A model generated the notes under the pieces. The model ran no database searches, was not told the origin of the DNA, and worked only from the letters and a program-made list of their open reading frames with translations. Positions 36,836 through 46,005 of a DNA stretch of 64,000 nucleotides are shown in pieces. The position numbers and the translations under genes were made by a program. The DNA lies in assembly GCA_041648175.1 (NCBI GenBank), contig JBAZPO010000013.1:66544-130543 (forward strand), given 5' to 3'. The stretch's first letter is position 1; every line of letters begins with the position of its first letter. The stretch is from Desulfobaccales bacterium. GTDB lineage: Bacteria; Desulfobacterota; Desulfobaccia; Desulfobaccales; 0-14-0-80-60-11.

Positions 36836-38242
36836 GTGTTGGAGGGGCGAGGCATTTTCAACGAATACCGCTGGATCATCTCCCGGGTGCAGTGGCTCCT
36901 GGACGGCATCGTGGTGGTATTGCTGTTGTTCCTCGTCTGCTGGGCCTATGGGGAAACCTTTCGGTTGAGATGGCAAGCGGTTAGCCTGATCACCTTTTTC
37001 TTAACCATCATGGTCTTCCGGGCCGCCCAGCTCTATCAACCCTGGCGCGGCGCTAATTTAATGCGCCTGGTGAGCCGGGTGTTTCTGGCTTGGATTGTGA
37101 TCGCCGCCATCCTCTTGACCCTGGGCTTTCTCACCAAAACTTCTGAACACTTCTCCCGGAAAGTTCTCCTCACCTGGATACCTCTGGTTCCTTTGGCCCT
37201 GGTGGTGCTGCGTCTAAAAGTATATTGGGGCTTGCGGTGGCTTCGGCAGCAAGGCCGCAACAGCCGCACTGTGGTCATAGCCGGCGCTGGTGACTTGGGG
37301 CGGCGTCTGGCGAAAAATGTGGTGGACACGCCTTGGCTGGGGATGCGCCTCCTGGGGTTTTTCGATGATCGGGTTACGGAGACAATCCACCTGGATCACC
37401 ACGATTATCCGATGTTGGGCAACCTGGACGACATGATCGGGTTTGTCAAACAGCAAGAGATCGTCATGGTCTACCTGGCACTACCCTTGCGGGCCGAAGA
37501 CCGCCTCCGGGAAGTGGTGGAGGCCCTTCAGGACACTACCGCCTCGGTCTATTATGTACCGGATGTCTTCATTTTCTCCCTGTTATCGGCCAGCTTCACC
37601 GATCTACGCGGCATACCGCTCGTTGCCCTGTGGGAAACTCCATTTTTCGGGGTCAACGGCTGGGTCAAGCGCGCTGAAGACCTGGTGCTTGCCAGCCTGA
37701 TCCTCATCCTGGTGTCGCCCCTCCTCCTCTTCATCGCCTTGGGGGTAAAGTTGTCGTCGCCTGGTCCCATAATCTTCAAGCAGCGGCGCTACGGCCTGGA
37801 TGGCCATGAGATCATAGTCTATAAATTCCGCACCATGAAAGTATGTGAAGATGGCCCGGAAATTTGCCAGGCGACCTCGCACGACCACCGGGTGACACCC
37901 TTCGGCAAGTTTTTACGCCGCACCAGCTTGGATGAACTGCCCCAGTTTTTCAATGTCGTTAAGGGCACCATGTCTATCGTGGGCCCCAGGCCTCATGCAG
38001 TGGCACATAACGAATATTATCGGCGTCTCATTCCGGGGTACATGTTACGGCATAAGGTCCGACCCGGCCTCACCGGCTGGGCCCAAATCAACGGCTGGCG
38101 GGGCGAAACGGAAACCCTGGAAAAGATGGAAAAGCGGGTGGAATACGACCTGGATTATCTGCGCCGCTGGTCTCTCTGGTTCGATTTGAAGATTATCCTC
38201 CTCACCATCTTTCGAGGCTTTAAAGACAGTCACGCCTATTGA
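36836..38242 (+). CDS. wcaJ: Undecaprenyl-phosphate glucose phosphotransferase (WcaJ type), copy 2
   Basis: This 468-residue protein has four N-terminal helices, a CoA-binding-like domain (VVIAGAGDLGRRLAKNV) and a sugar transferase domain from about 275. That domain carries FKQRRYGLDGHEI, YKFRTMKV, RRTSLDELPQFFNVVKGTMS, IVGPRPHAVAHNEYY and GLTGWAQINGWRGET. This set matches WcaJ enzymes that transfer glucose-1-phosphate to undecaprenyl phosphate. The start is GTG 36836 with CCAGGAG about 9 bases upstream. It ends the plus-strand cluster; the next gene is convergent. Confidence 0.9.
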   Translation: MLEGRGIFNEYRWIISRVQWLLDGIVVVLLLFLVCWAYGETFRLRWQAVSLITFFLTIMVFRAAQLYQPWRGANLMRLVSRVFLAWIVIAAILLTLGFLTKTSEHFSRKVLLTWIPLVPLALVVLRLKVYWGLRWLRQQGRNSRTVVIAGAGDLGRRLAKNVVDTPWLGMRLLGFFDDRVTETIHLDHHDYPMLGNLDDMIGFVKQQEIVMVYLALPLRAEDRLREVVEALQDTTASVYYVPDVFIFSLLSASFTDLRGIPLVALWETPFFGVNGWVKRAEDLVLASLILILVSPLLLFIALGVKLSSPGPIIFKQRRYGLDGHEIIVYKFRTMKVCEDGPEICQATSHDHRVTPFGKFLRRTSLDELPQFFNVVKGTMSIVGPRPHAVAHNEYYRRLIPGYMLRHKVRPGLTGWAQINGWRGETETLEKMEKRVEYDLDYLRRWSLWFDLKIILLTIFRGFKDSHAY

Positions 38243-38394
38243 GCTTCAATCTCACTCGCGTAAGGACCTCACCCCGGCCAGGCTACTCCCCTCACTATCA
38301 AAAAATTAGTGAACCTCCAGGTGGCGTGGAAGCCAACTAATCCAGTGTATTGGCAATCGCTGGAGAAAGGCCCCTGCACCGGGCTTCTGACCGA

Positions 38395-39966
38395 CTAGGT
38401 CCGTCTGCTCCATTTTAAGAGAATCGTTTTCCTCAGGTCGAAGAGGTTTTCACCTAAGGCGCAGACCATGATGTATGACACCATTCGACTGGGGTTCTGC
38501 CGGTAAATTCCCTGGAGCTGTCTCCAGAACTGCCATCGGTAAGCCGGCCAAATCCCTTGACGCCAGATGAGCTTTATCAGGGTAAATAATTTTGTTATCG
38601 TTACCCTGAGGGCGACAGGGGGACTTTGAGACGACTGGGTTTTAAAGATCGTCTTCGGTTGGCCTTGAGATGCCAGGACTCGCCGGGTTGGCCGCATGTT
38701 GAGGAAGTAACGGTAAGTGCGCGCGAGGTAAGCGGTAGGTTCATACAAGCGATCAATACCCCGGACGAATTCTGCCAGGATCTCTTCTCGAGGGCGGGTG
38801 GGCAGGTAGTTGAACCCCATACCACAGGTATCACCGCTGGTCTGGCCGTGGAGCAATCGGCCTTCTTTTTCCAGACGCTCCCACAACCTGGTGTGGGGGA
38901 GCGGTTCCAGGATATTTAACATCACTAAGGGGATGGCATATTCCTCCACAAACCGGGTGATGCGATCTATAGTGCCGCTCTGTTCCCCATCAAAACCAAT
39001 GATGAAGCTGCCGACCAGGTTGAGCCCATTGGCGTTGATCGTGGCCAGGGACTCCCCCAGGGGATTGCGCAAATTTTGATATTTCCCGGCCGCGCGCAAA
39101 ATGTCCGGTTCCGGGGTCTCCACCCCTAAAAAGACGAAAGCGAAGTTGGCCGCAGTCAAAAGGTCGATCATCTCTTGGTCCTGTCCAAGATTCACCGAAG
39201 TTTGGGTCCAGAAACCAAAAGGCTCCCCGTGTTCCTGCATCCAGGGAATCAGTCGTTTCAAGATAGCCCGGGCATGATCCTTGTTGCCGATAAAATTATC
39301 ATCACTAAAAAAGACTTGTCTGCGCCAACCCAGGCGGTAGAGGGTTTCCAGTTCGGCAATGACTTGGTCGGGATCTTTATAACGGGGGATGCGGCCGTAA
39401 AGGCTGACGATGTCGCAGAATTCGCAATCAAAGGGGCAGCCCCGGCAGGTTTGGATTCCCAATATGGCATAGTCGTCAAACCTGATCAGGTCAAAGCGGG
39501 GTATTGGGGAACTGGTCATCTCCGGCCTTTGTGCCGCTTCGATCACTACTCCAGGGGTCCCTTGCTCCAGGGCTGCCAACAGGCTATGAATGAGGTTTTC
39601 CGCTTCCCCCCGGACCAGAAAATCTGCTCCCGCGTCCAGCACCTCTTGGGAGAGGGAGGTAGCATAGGGACCTCCCACCACCACAGTTTTGCCCCGGTCT
39701 TTGGCCTCCCGTACCAGGCTGAGAATACCCTCGCCCTGAATTATCATGCCGCTAATCATCACCAGGTCGGCCCATTGCCAGTCATCAGCCGTTAAGGTGC
39801 GAACGTTTAAGTCCGCCAAACGGAAATTCCAGGTCTCCGGCAACAGAGCCGCCACGGTCAAGAGCCCCAGGGGCGGCAACAAGGTCTCGTGGCTGCCAAG
39901 CTTACAGGTTTCGGCCATGGACCAGAAAGAAGGCAAAAACGTGGGTTGGATAAGAAGAACCTTCAT
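38395..39966 (-). CDS. B12-binding radical SAM protein, DUF4070/HpnP-like
   Basis: This 523-residue protein has an N-terminal cobalamin-binding domain (PPLGLLTVAALLP; VVVGGPYAT), a radical SAM motif CPFDCEFC (C177, C181, C184) preceded by TCRG, and YGRIPRYKDPDQVIAEL. FFSDDNFIGNK and a C-terminal DUF4070-like region follow. The closest characterised family by pattern is HpnP, the hopanoid C-2 methylase, but no hopanoid genes are nearby. It is the last gene of the minus-strand operon, 19 bases after the membrane protein gene, so it may methylate the lipid made by that operon (inference). Confidence 0.8.
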   Translation of the reverse strand: MKVLLIQPTFLPSFWSMAETCKLGSHETLLPPLGLLTVAALLPETWNFRLADLNVRTLTADDWQWADLVMISGMIIQGEGILSLVREAKDRGKTVVVGGPYATSLSQEVLDAGADFLVRGEAENLIHSLLAALEQGTPGVVIEAAQRPEMTSSPIPRFDLIRFDDYAILGIQTCRGCPFDCEFCDIVSLYGRIPRYKDPDQVIAELETLYRLGWRRQVFFSDDNFIGNKDHARAILKRLIPWMQEHGEPFGFWTQTSVNLGQDQEMIDLLTAANFAFVFLGVETPEPDILRAAGKYQNLRNPLGESLATINANGLNLVGSFIIGFDGEQSGTIDRITRFVEEYAIPLVMLNILEPLPHTRLWERLEKEGRLLHGQTSGDTCGMGFNYLPTRPREEILAEFVRGIDRLYEPTAYLARTYRYFLNMRPTRRVLASQGQPKTIFKTQSSQSPPVALRVTITKLFTLIKLIWRQGIWPAYRWQFWRQLQGIYRQNPSRMVSYIMVCALGENLFDLRKTILLKWSRRT

Positions 39967-39985
39967 ATTTTCCTGTTTTCACGAA

Positions 39986-41662
39986 TTAGTTTTGCGTGTG
40001 GGAGTTATGGTTTTGGGTCAACCAATGGCGCATATCAATAACGCGGATATGCTGATCTACGGGAAAGCTAATGAATTTGGGGTCGGAAAGCAAGGCAAAA
40101 TTGTGGCGATCGGCCGTTAGCTGCTGGATTTGCTCATCAAACGGGGCAAAAAAGGGAACCCGATCCTGCTCTGCCAGACCCCGGGAGGTTCCCGGGACAT
40201 AAGGTCTGTCATAAGGAAAGAGAAAGTCGCCGCCCTTCAAGAAGGCTGGGGAAAAATGACGATCATCGACGATAAGAAAAGCAATGCCGTACTTCCGGCA
40301 AAAGTCCACCACCACCTGGGGATCGGCGGCATAATAGGCCTGAAAGAAATCATGCAGGCGAGGGTTGAGCCTGGCCCAGTAACCCCGGCTCCAGGGGTGG
40401 GCCAGTTCATAGGTGGCAAAGGCCCGGCGCCGGGCAAAGGTGGGAATGGTGTCCATCAGATTGGGATGGCCCGCAATGAGGGCATCCTTGGGGGTGGAGG
40501 CCATGGCGTCATAAAGGGCGCGGTAGGCCGAGTAATCTTTGAGCCCGACCCCTTCCAGGCGCCAGGCGCCCAGGCTGGCGGCCGCCACCAAGGCCAGAAC
40601 TGCCAGATAGCGGGGCCAGCGCTCCACCTGGAGCGCCGCTTGTAGCCCCAAGGCCAAGAACAGGCAATAAAAAAGGTTCAAAGTATATATGAGGTAACGG
40701 TCGGGGAGGAATAACTGTAGCAGGAAGAGCCGAGCCAGGAAATAAAGGACCAGGGAGGCAAGGCACAGATACCAGGCGGGTTTGAGGCGTTGCCACAAGG
40801 AGCGCCAATCCCGCCGCCCCGCTCCTACCACCGTCAGGGCCAACAGTGCCACACAGACTAGGCCGCCAGCCACCGGGCCCCATTCCCGGAATGGCGGAAT
40901 GAATTCCCAGGGACTGACGAGTTCCCATAGGAGCGAGGGTTCTGGCAAGATGCGGTAACGTCCATGCGCGTAAAACTCGGGGTGGTGGACCATCTCCCGG
41001 GCCCATACAAGAGGGCCGTAACCGTCGGTGCCGAACTGAAGATTCATGGCGAAAACTAGTGCAGCTCCCAGGCCCAGGATCACAAAGTGGGCTGCTGAAG
41101 CCGGGAAAGGCGGGGGACTGTCTTTGCCAAAACGCGCCAGGAGACAGGCCAGCAGCACCGCCGGCGCTGAGACCATGAATATGTAAGGGATGAAAAGGGC
41201 CTGAAGCATGAGTGCCGTGCCCATAACTCCGGGTTGCTCCTCCTGCCAGCCCAGCCAGAATAGGGCCAGGAGCGGTGCAGCGAAGGCGCGAGCCAAGCCT
41301 CCCGCCAGGTTGTCCAGGAAGAAGGGCATCAGCCAGTAGACGGCCACCATCATCCAACCCAGGCGGCGTCCCGCCAGGCCAGTCCCGATCTTAAAGAGAC
41401 AAACGGCCAGGCAGATGAACAGTATTCCCGGGAGAATTTTGGCAAAGTAAAGCGGTGGCACCCCCCAGGAGGCCACCCAATAGAGGCCCTTTACTCCCCA
41501 GGGGACGTATTGCCGGGCATAGCCGGTGAGGAAGTCGCTCACAAATAGGGCCGGGTCCTGCCACTGCTGCATCCAATAGATTTGCTGGCGAACATCATCA
41601 TTGATAATGTAAGGATTGGTTAGAGCGGGGAAGTGCGCCAGAATAAAGATGACCCCGGACAT
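39986..41662 (-). CDS. Polytopic membrane protein, GT-C-like, unknown function
   Basis: A protein of about 558 residues with about 11 helices and a soluble C-terminal part. The N-terminal loop INDDVRQQIYW is reminiscent of the acidic first loop of GT-C glycosyltransferases. An open frame extends to 41839, but that part lies over the GNAT gene and is rich in Arg/Ser/Pro, so it is not likely to be translated. The start is uncertain: ATG 41662 is used here, while an in-frame GTG just upstream or a TTG near 41737 are alternatives. It sits inside the oxoamine synthase/exporter operon. No specific function can be assigned. Confidence 0.65.
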   Translation of the reverse strand: MSGVIFILAHFPALTNPYIINDDVRQQIYWMQQWQDPALFVSDFLTGYARQYVPWGVKGLYWVASWGVPPLYFAKILPGILFICLAVCLFKIGTGLAGRRLGWMMVAVYWLMPFFLDNLAGGLARAFAAPLLALFWLGWQEEQPGVMGTALMLQALFIPYIFMVSAPAVLLACLLARFGKDSPPPFPASAAHFVILGLGAALVFAMNLQFGTDGYGPLVWAREMVHHPEFYAHGRYRILPEPSLLWELVSPWEFIPPFREWGPVAGGLVCVALLALTVVGAGRRDWRSLWQRLKPAWYLCLASLVLYFLARLFLLQLFLPDRYLIYTLNLFYCLFLALGLQAALQVERWPRYLAVLALVAAASLGAWRLEGVGLKDYSAYRALYDAMASTPKDALIAGHPNLMDTIPTFARRRAFATYELAHPWSRGYWARLNPRLHDFFQAYYAADPQVVVDFCRKYGIAFLIVDDRHFSPAFLKGGDFLFPYDRPYVPGTSRGLAEQDRVPFFAPFDEQIQQLTADRHNFALLSDPKFISFPVDQHIRVIDMRHWLTQNHNSHTQN

Positions 41663-41723
41663 CAGGGCCACTGCCAGTTCGGGCCATGGGGCCGTGGTCC
41701 GCCCGGCCTGGTGATCTGAAGCT

Positions 41724-42863
41724 TCAGATGGGTTTTTCAAAGACGCGGAAGACCTTATAACGCTCGCCGCCAAGGGCCATGATAACCTTGATCCAGTGTT
41801 TGAGATTGGCCGGGACCAAGGAAAAGTCGGCCATCTCACAGGGAGTATATTTCACCAGATGAATATAGCCACGCAAAATCAGGGCAATATGCAGTCGTCG
41901 ACGCTGGTAAGGTTGACTGATCCCCACTACGAGGGCCCTGATCTTGTGGACTGGCCGATACTTAGCCCAGTAAAGGAGACGGAGTTTGCCCCAAAGAGTG
42001 AGACGTCCATTTAATTTGCGGATGAGTGGATTGAGGTCTGGCAAACTAATGCCAAAACCTGCGACACGGTTATGGTCCAGAAGCACGTGGGCCATTTCTG
42101 GCCGCAAGCATGGCTTGACCAGTTCCAGCATTTCATCGAACTGTCGCCGGGTCAGTGGCACATGGCCCCAATTGGGTTCCCAGGCCTCGTTGAACAAGTG
42201 AAAGACTTCATCGGCCCGCCTGTCAACCTCTTTCGGATTATAGGTCACGACCTCTATATCTTGTCCACGCATAATGTTAGCATACTGGCGTTCCATCGCC
42301 TCCAGGTCAACATTCCGGTTGGTGATCTTGTAGGCATGCCAGTCCATGGCCGGGACAAACCCTACCGAGGTCAAGAGGCCCTCGTAATAAGGGGGATTAT
42401 GGGTCTGAAAGAGGACCGGCATGGAGTCAAACCCCTCCACCAGCAACCCCATCTCATCATAGATGCTAAAGTTCAACGGTCCGACCAGATGGGTTTTGCC
42501 TCGCTCGCGCAGCCAGTCAGCCGCCGCGTCGAAGAGGCGCCTAGCCACATCCTGGTCCTGGATGGACTCGAAGAACCCGAAAAAACCAGTTTCAAGTCCG
42601 TGATACTGGTCATGAAGCCGATTAACGTGGGCGGACAGACGACCCACGGGCTTACCGTTTTGAAAGGCTATAAAGTACTGGGCCTCGCCGATTTCAAAGA
42701 AAGGCCCGCGCTGAGGGTCCAGAAACGCGCGCTGCTGAGACAGAATAGGGGGCACCCAGAATGGGTCCCCCTGATAGATCCGCCAGGGCAGGCGGAGAAA
42801 TTCCCATAAGGCCGCGTTATCTTCAACGGGAGAAACCGTAATCTCCCCGGTTAACCTCATCAA
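41724..42863 (-). CDS. YghO-like GNAT-fold acyltransferase
   Basis: This 379-residue protein resembles the E. coli YghO family: LPWRIYQGDPFWVPPIL near the start, GRLSAHVNRLHD, GFFGFFES, GPLNFSIYDEMGLLVEGFD and NPPYYEGLL. YghO-like proteins have tandem GNAT-like folds. As I recall from published Caulobacter work, a GNAT-type acyltransferase there is the bacterial ceramide synthase, which acylates the amine made by serine palmitoyltransferase. Here an alpha-oxoamine synthase lies in the same operon, which makes an N-acyltransferase role attractive. The substrate is inferred, not shown. It starts seven bases after the HlyD stop. Confidence 0.75.
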   Translation of the reverse strand: MMRLTGEITVSPVEDNAALWEFLRLPWRIYQGDPFWVPPILSQQRAFLDPQRGPFFEIGEAQYFIAFQNGKPVGRLSAHVNRLHDQYHGLETGFFGFFESIQDQDVARRLFDAAADWLRERGKTHLVGPLNFSIYDEMGLLVEGFDSMPVLFQTHNPPYYEGLLTSVGFVPAMDWHAYKITNRNVDLEAMERQYANIMRGQDIEVVTYNPKEVDRRADEVFHLFNEAWEPNWGHVPLTRRQFDEMLELVKPCLRPEMAHVLLDHNRVAGFGISLPDLNPLIRKLNGRLTLWGKLRLLYWAKYRPVHKIRALVVGISQPYQRRRLHIALILRGYIHLVKYTPCEMADFSLVPANLKHWIKVIMALGGERYKVFRVFEKPI

Positions 42864-42870
42864 TAGGCCT

Positions 42871-43848
42871 CTATTTGGATTTGTGCAGGACGATGCGAGC
42901 TTTCAGACCTTCTTTCAGGGCCAGATCAGGGTTGGGAACCGTTAACTCAACCTCATAGTAGGCCGGCTGATCTATGCTAGGGGTACCGCTAGCAATGGGA
43001 GACCACGATATACGGCTCACCTTGGCCTGAAATTTTCGTCCCGGCAAGGAGTCCAGGGTCACCTCGGCCTGATCCCCGACCTTGATTTGGAGTGCCTCAA
43101 TTTCAAAAGCCTGGCCTCGCACCAGCATAGGGTTCATAACCCCCACTTGAAAGGCGGCCGGCAGAGGGGGAAGTTCAGCATTAACTCGGACTTCAGGATT
43201 AACCCAGATGATATTGCCGCTTATGGGTGCCTTCAGGGCTACTTCCCGAGGAACCTGGCCGGACTTTACGGAACTGCCCAGCAAACGACTCAAGATCTCC
43301 CGGTCTTGCTGGGCCAGTTCGCGGTCTTTTTGCAGCTTCTCCTGGAGAGTTGTCTTTTGTTTCTCGGCAAATTGCACTTCCCGATTGGACTGGGCCAAGC
43401 TCTGGGCGGGGGCTAACTGTTTCTGGACCAACTGAGAAAGTTCCTGTTGTTTGGATTTTAACGGAACCAGCCCCCGATCCACTTCGGCCAGTTTGGTCTC
43501 CATTTCGGGAATTTGCGGCGGCGAGAGACGCTGTTGAATCATCAGGCGCGATTCCGGAGCCAGTTGATAGGTCGCCAGGATTTGGCCTGCTTCAACCAGT
43601 TGTCCGGAGTGCACCCGCAGGGATGTAATGATCCCCTTAAAGGGCAGATCGACTTGCCGTCTCAGGGAACAGGACAATTTCCCGTTGAAGATTATGTCGG
43701 ACTCCCCGGGGGTGGGAGCGGGGGGAGGCGGGGCAACCGCTTTTTCAGCGGCATAACTCACCCCTAAGCTCCCAAAAAATAGGATGACGGCTAAAGCCCA
43801 GCCCCCCACTCCCCACCACTTACTTCTGCCAAGAGTTTGCATCAACAT
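42871..43848 (-). CDS. HlyD/MFP-type periplasmic adaptor
   Basis: This 325-residue protein has an N-terminal signal or anchor (WALAVILFFGSLGVSYA, about 17-34), a proline-rich linker and a biotinyl-lipoyl-like half motif (GIITSLRVHSGQLVEAGQIL). A coiled-coil hairpin follows (about 115-195, rich in Gln, Glu and Lys), then a beta-barrel region. It bridges the ABC permease and TolC in tripartite exporters. Its start lies 29 bases inside the TolC gene, so the two are translationally linked. Confidence 0.85.
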   Translation of the reverse strand: MLMQTLGRSKWWGVGGWALAVILFFGSLGVSYAAEKAVAPPPPAPTPGESDIIFNGKLSCSLRRQVDLPFKGIITSLRVHSGQLVEAGQILATYQLAPESRLMIQQRLSPPQIPEMETKLAEVDRGLVPLKSKQQELSQLVQKQLAPAQSLAQSNREVQFAEKQKTTLQEKLQKDRELAQQDREILSRLLGSSVKSGQVPREVALKAPISGNIIWVNPEVRVNAELPPLPAAFQVGVMNPMLVRGQAFEIEALQIKVGDQAEVTLDSLPGRKFQAKVSRISWSPIASGTPSIDQPAYYEVELTVPNPDLALKEGLKARIVLHKSK

Positions 43849-45301
43849 AGGTATTGCCTAAGTCTCCCGAAAGTTCTCGGAGTTTCAAAACCGCCAAGTC
43901 ATACCCCATGTTTGCGCCCAATGTTTCCTTTTGGGCTGCTATAACCTGCTTACGACTTTCTAAGGAAACCGGCAGGGTGACCTCTCCTGATTGATAACGG
44001 ACTTCATTCTGGTTAGCCTTGAGCCGGGCCAATTCTTCCCTGGATTGGGCTATCTTAAGGGCCACGCTGCTCGCTTGAATAACATCCGTTTCAGTTAACC
44101 ATTTGCTCTCAAGAGAATTCTCCTTCTCTTCTTTGATGGCATCAACCTGTTTCAAGACGGCTTTTTGGCGGGAGATGTTGCGGATCCGTTTGAATCCATC
44201 CCACACCGGGATCTCGAGTCCGAAGGCTACGTAAAGGCCATTCCCGGTGGTTGCATTTAAGGGATCGGGAGTCTGGGTGCTGAACAGAAGGTTGGGGATC
44301 ACCTGGGCCTTGGCCAACAGGATCTTATAGCCCTGAAGTTTCTTTTGGATATCTACAACCTTAATGTCATAAGAGCTTTTCTTGGCTTGCTCCAAATTAG
44401 CGGTGGCCGGATTGAAGTTGCCCAGCACCTGATGCCGAATGTCTCGCAAATCGGGACTGAACTCCGCAGCAGGGGGCAACCCCAAAAAAAGCTTCAAGCC
44501 AGCCAAAGTTCGTTTCTCGGATAGGTCGATTTGTTCAAGCTCGTTCTGAGACAATAGCAATTCTTGCTGGGCTACCTTGGCTTCCAGGGAAGTGCCCGTT
44601 CCGATGCTCAAGCGGTTTTCTGCAAAGGTGAGAATCTCTCGGTTCAGACTAATTAACGCTTTCTGATAGACTTTTTGCCTCTTGAAATTGTCCAGATTGA
44701 GATAATACCGGCCCAGGTTCTCTATACCCTTAGAAATACCTTGGAGATGACCCAAAATTGCCATTTGTGTGGCCAACTTTTGAGCCTGGAGGCTGTAGTA
44801 AGTGCCAAACGGATTATATGGATCCATCGAGAAACTGAGGCTATAAGGCCTGGAACCTGTATTTTCAGGGCGATTGACATAATACAATGTGCGGAACGTC
44901 AGAGGAGGAACCATTCCATAGCGGCTGTCGGTTTCGTCCATCCGCCTGATGTCAATTTCCACGGAACTCTTGGTAAAAGCAGGAGATTGGTTTATGGCGA
45001 TCCTGACGCTATCATCAAAAGTCAATGATTTTAACGAGGTCAGAACCTGGCTATCTGGTTTCAGTTCGGCACCCAGGACCGGCCCGCACCACGTTATCAC
45101 GCCGGTAGCCGCGACCAATAGCACGGTTATTACAATACAGACTTTGGCGATGATTACGGCGATCCAGGGGCTGAACTCAGGGAGGATGTGGCGGTGACCC
45201 CGTACCGTTGCAACAGGGTTAGCCATAGCGTTCAGAGAACGAGCACCATTGCCGGCTATGGTGACGACAAGCCATCGAGGTTTCCAGAAAAGCTGTCTCA
45301 T
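43820..45301 (-). CDS. TolC-family outer-membrane channel
   Basis: This 493-residue protein has a hydrophobic segment at about 47-77, probably a signal sequence after an unusually long N-terminal extension. Long helical coiled-coil repeats typical of outer-membrane efflux proteins follow (LSIGTGTSLEAKVAQQELL and YQSGEVTLPVSLESRKQ). The ATG overlaps the ABC ATPase stop (ATGA), which supports this start despite the long leader. It would span the outer membrane and periplasm, completing the exporter. Confidence 0.83.
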   Translation of the reverse strand: MRQLFWKPRWLVVTIAGNGARSLNAMANPVATVRGHRHILPEFSPWIAVIIAKVCIVITVLLVAATGVITWCGPVLGAELKPDSQVLTSLKSLTFDDSVRIAINQSPAFTKSSVEIDIRRMDETDSRYGMVPPLTFRTLYYVNRPENTGSRPYSLSFSMDPYNPFGTYYSLQAQKLATQMAILGHLQGISKGIENLGRYYLNLDNFKRQKVYQKALISLNREILTFAENRLSIGTGTSLEAKVAQQELLLSQNELEQIDLSEKRTLAGLKLFLGLPPAAEFSPDLRDIRHQVLGNFNPATANLEQAKKSSYDIKVVDIQKKLQGYKILLAKAQVIPNLLFSTQTPDPLNATTGNGLYVAFGLEIPVWDGFKRIRNISRQKAVLKQVDAIKEEKENSLESKWLTETDVIQASSVALKIAQSREELARLKANQNEVRYQSGEVTLPVSLESRKQVIAAQKETLGANMGYDLAVLKLRELSGDLGNTYVDANSWQK

Positions 45302-46005
45302 TGTTCATAAAGTGCGCCGTCTCGTATTGAGCAAATCCGGGTGCATCTGGCTGCCATCTCGGGATCATGGGTGACCACTATCATGGCGGTCTTGCCGTCA
45401 CTGACAATTTCCCCAAAATGATCCATAACCTGGTGACCATGGGTGCGATCCAGCTGACCGGTGGGTTCGTCAGCGAGGATGACCTGGGGTTGGTTGACCA
45501 GGGCTCGGGCCACTGCCACCCTTTGGCGTTCACCTCCGGAAAGGCGATTGGAGGAGTGATGCATCCGGTGTCCCAGATTTACCCGTTCCAGGGCGGCGAT
45601 AATTCGTTCGGGACGATCTTTCCGCTCAACTCCGGCATAGATCAGGGGGAATTCCAGATTCTCAAAGACAGTGGAGTTTTCCAAGAGATCGCAGCTCTGA
45701 AAGACAAACCCGACGCGGTTGCGGCGAAATTCTGCCTGGGCGGTGCGATCCAGGCCGAACACATCTTGCCCCCCCAAAAAATATGAGCCGCTGCTGGGAA
45801 AGAGAAAAATGCCGAGAATAAAAAGCAGGGTGGATTTCCCGGACCCCGAAGGACCCATGACCGCCACGATTTCTCCGGGGTAAACCGTTAGATTGATGTC
45901 GCGGAGCACATAGATCAGATCGATCCCGTTGTCATAGGTTTTACACAGGTCGGCCACTCGAATCAAGGCGCCGTTACCCTGTGAGGCAGGGGCTAACTTA
46001 TTCAT
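45298..46005 (-). CDS. ABC transporter ATPase, MacB/LolD type
   Basis: This 235-residue nucleotide-binding subunit has Walker A GPSGSGKST at 51-59, the signature LSGGERQRVAVARAL, Walker B VILADEPTGQLD and switch histidine VVTHDP. The sequence class matches LolD/MacB ATPases that power type VII mechanotransmission transporters. It overlaps the permease gene by 8 bases upstream and the TolC gene by 4 downstream, so it is clearly part of the operon. It binds the cytoplasmic face of the permease dimer. Confidence 0.92.
   Translation of the reverse strand: MNKLAPASQGNGALIRVADLCKTYDNGIDLIYVLRDINLTVYPGEIVAVMGPSGSGKSTLLFILGIFLFPSSGSYFLGGQDVFGLDRTAQAEFRRNRVGFVFQSCDLLENSTVFENLEFPLIYAGVERKDRPERIIAALERVNLGHRMHHSSNRLSGGERQRVAVARALVNQPQVILADEPTGQLDRTHGHQVMDHFGEIVSDGKTAMIVVTHDPEMAARCTRICSIRDGALYEQ

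Noticed and set aside
38395..39966. Naming the radical SAM protein hpnP
   Set aside because: The pattern is HpnP-like, but there are no hopanoid genes nearby and the DUF4070 family is broad, so only similarity is stated.
40509..41357. Alternative-frame minus-strand open frame (282 codons)
   Set aside because: It overlaps the polytopic membrane protein in another frame; it is low-complexity Gly/Pro/Leu-rich, a GC-driven shadow.
41663..41839. N-terminal extension of the membrane protein over the GNAT gene
   Set aside because: The overlapping part is Arg/Ser/Pro-rich and the GNAT protein's C-terminus is coherent there, so a later start is more likely.
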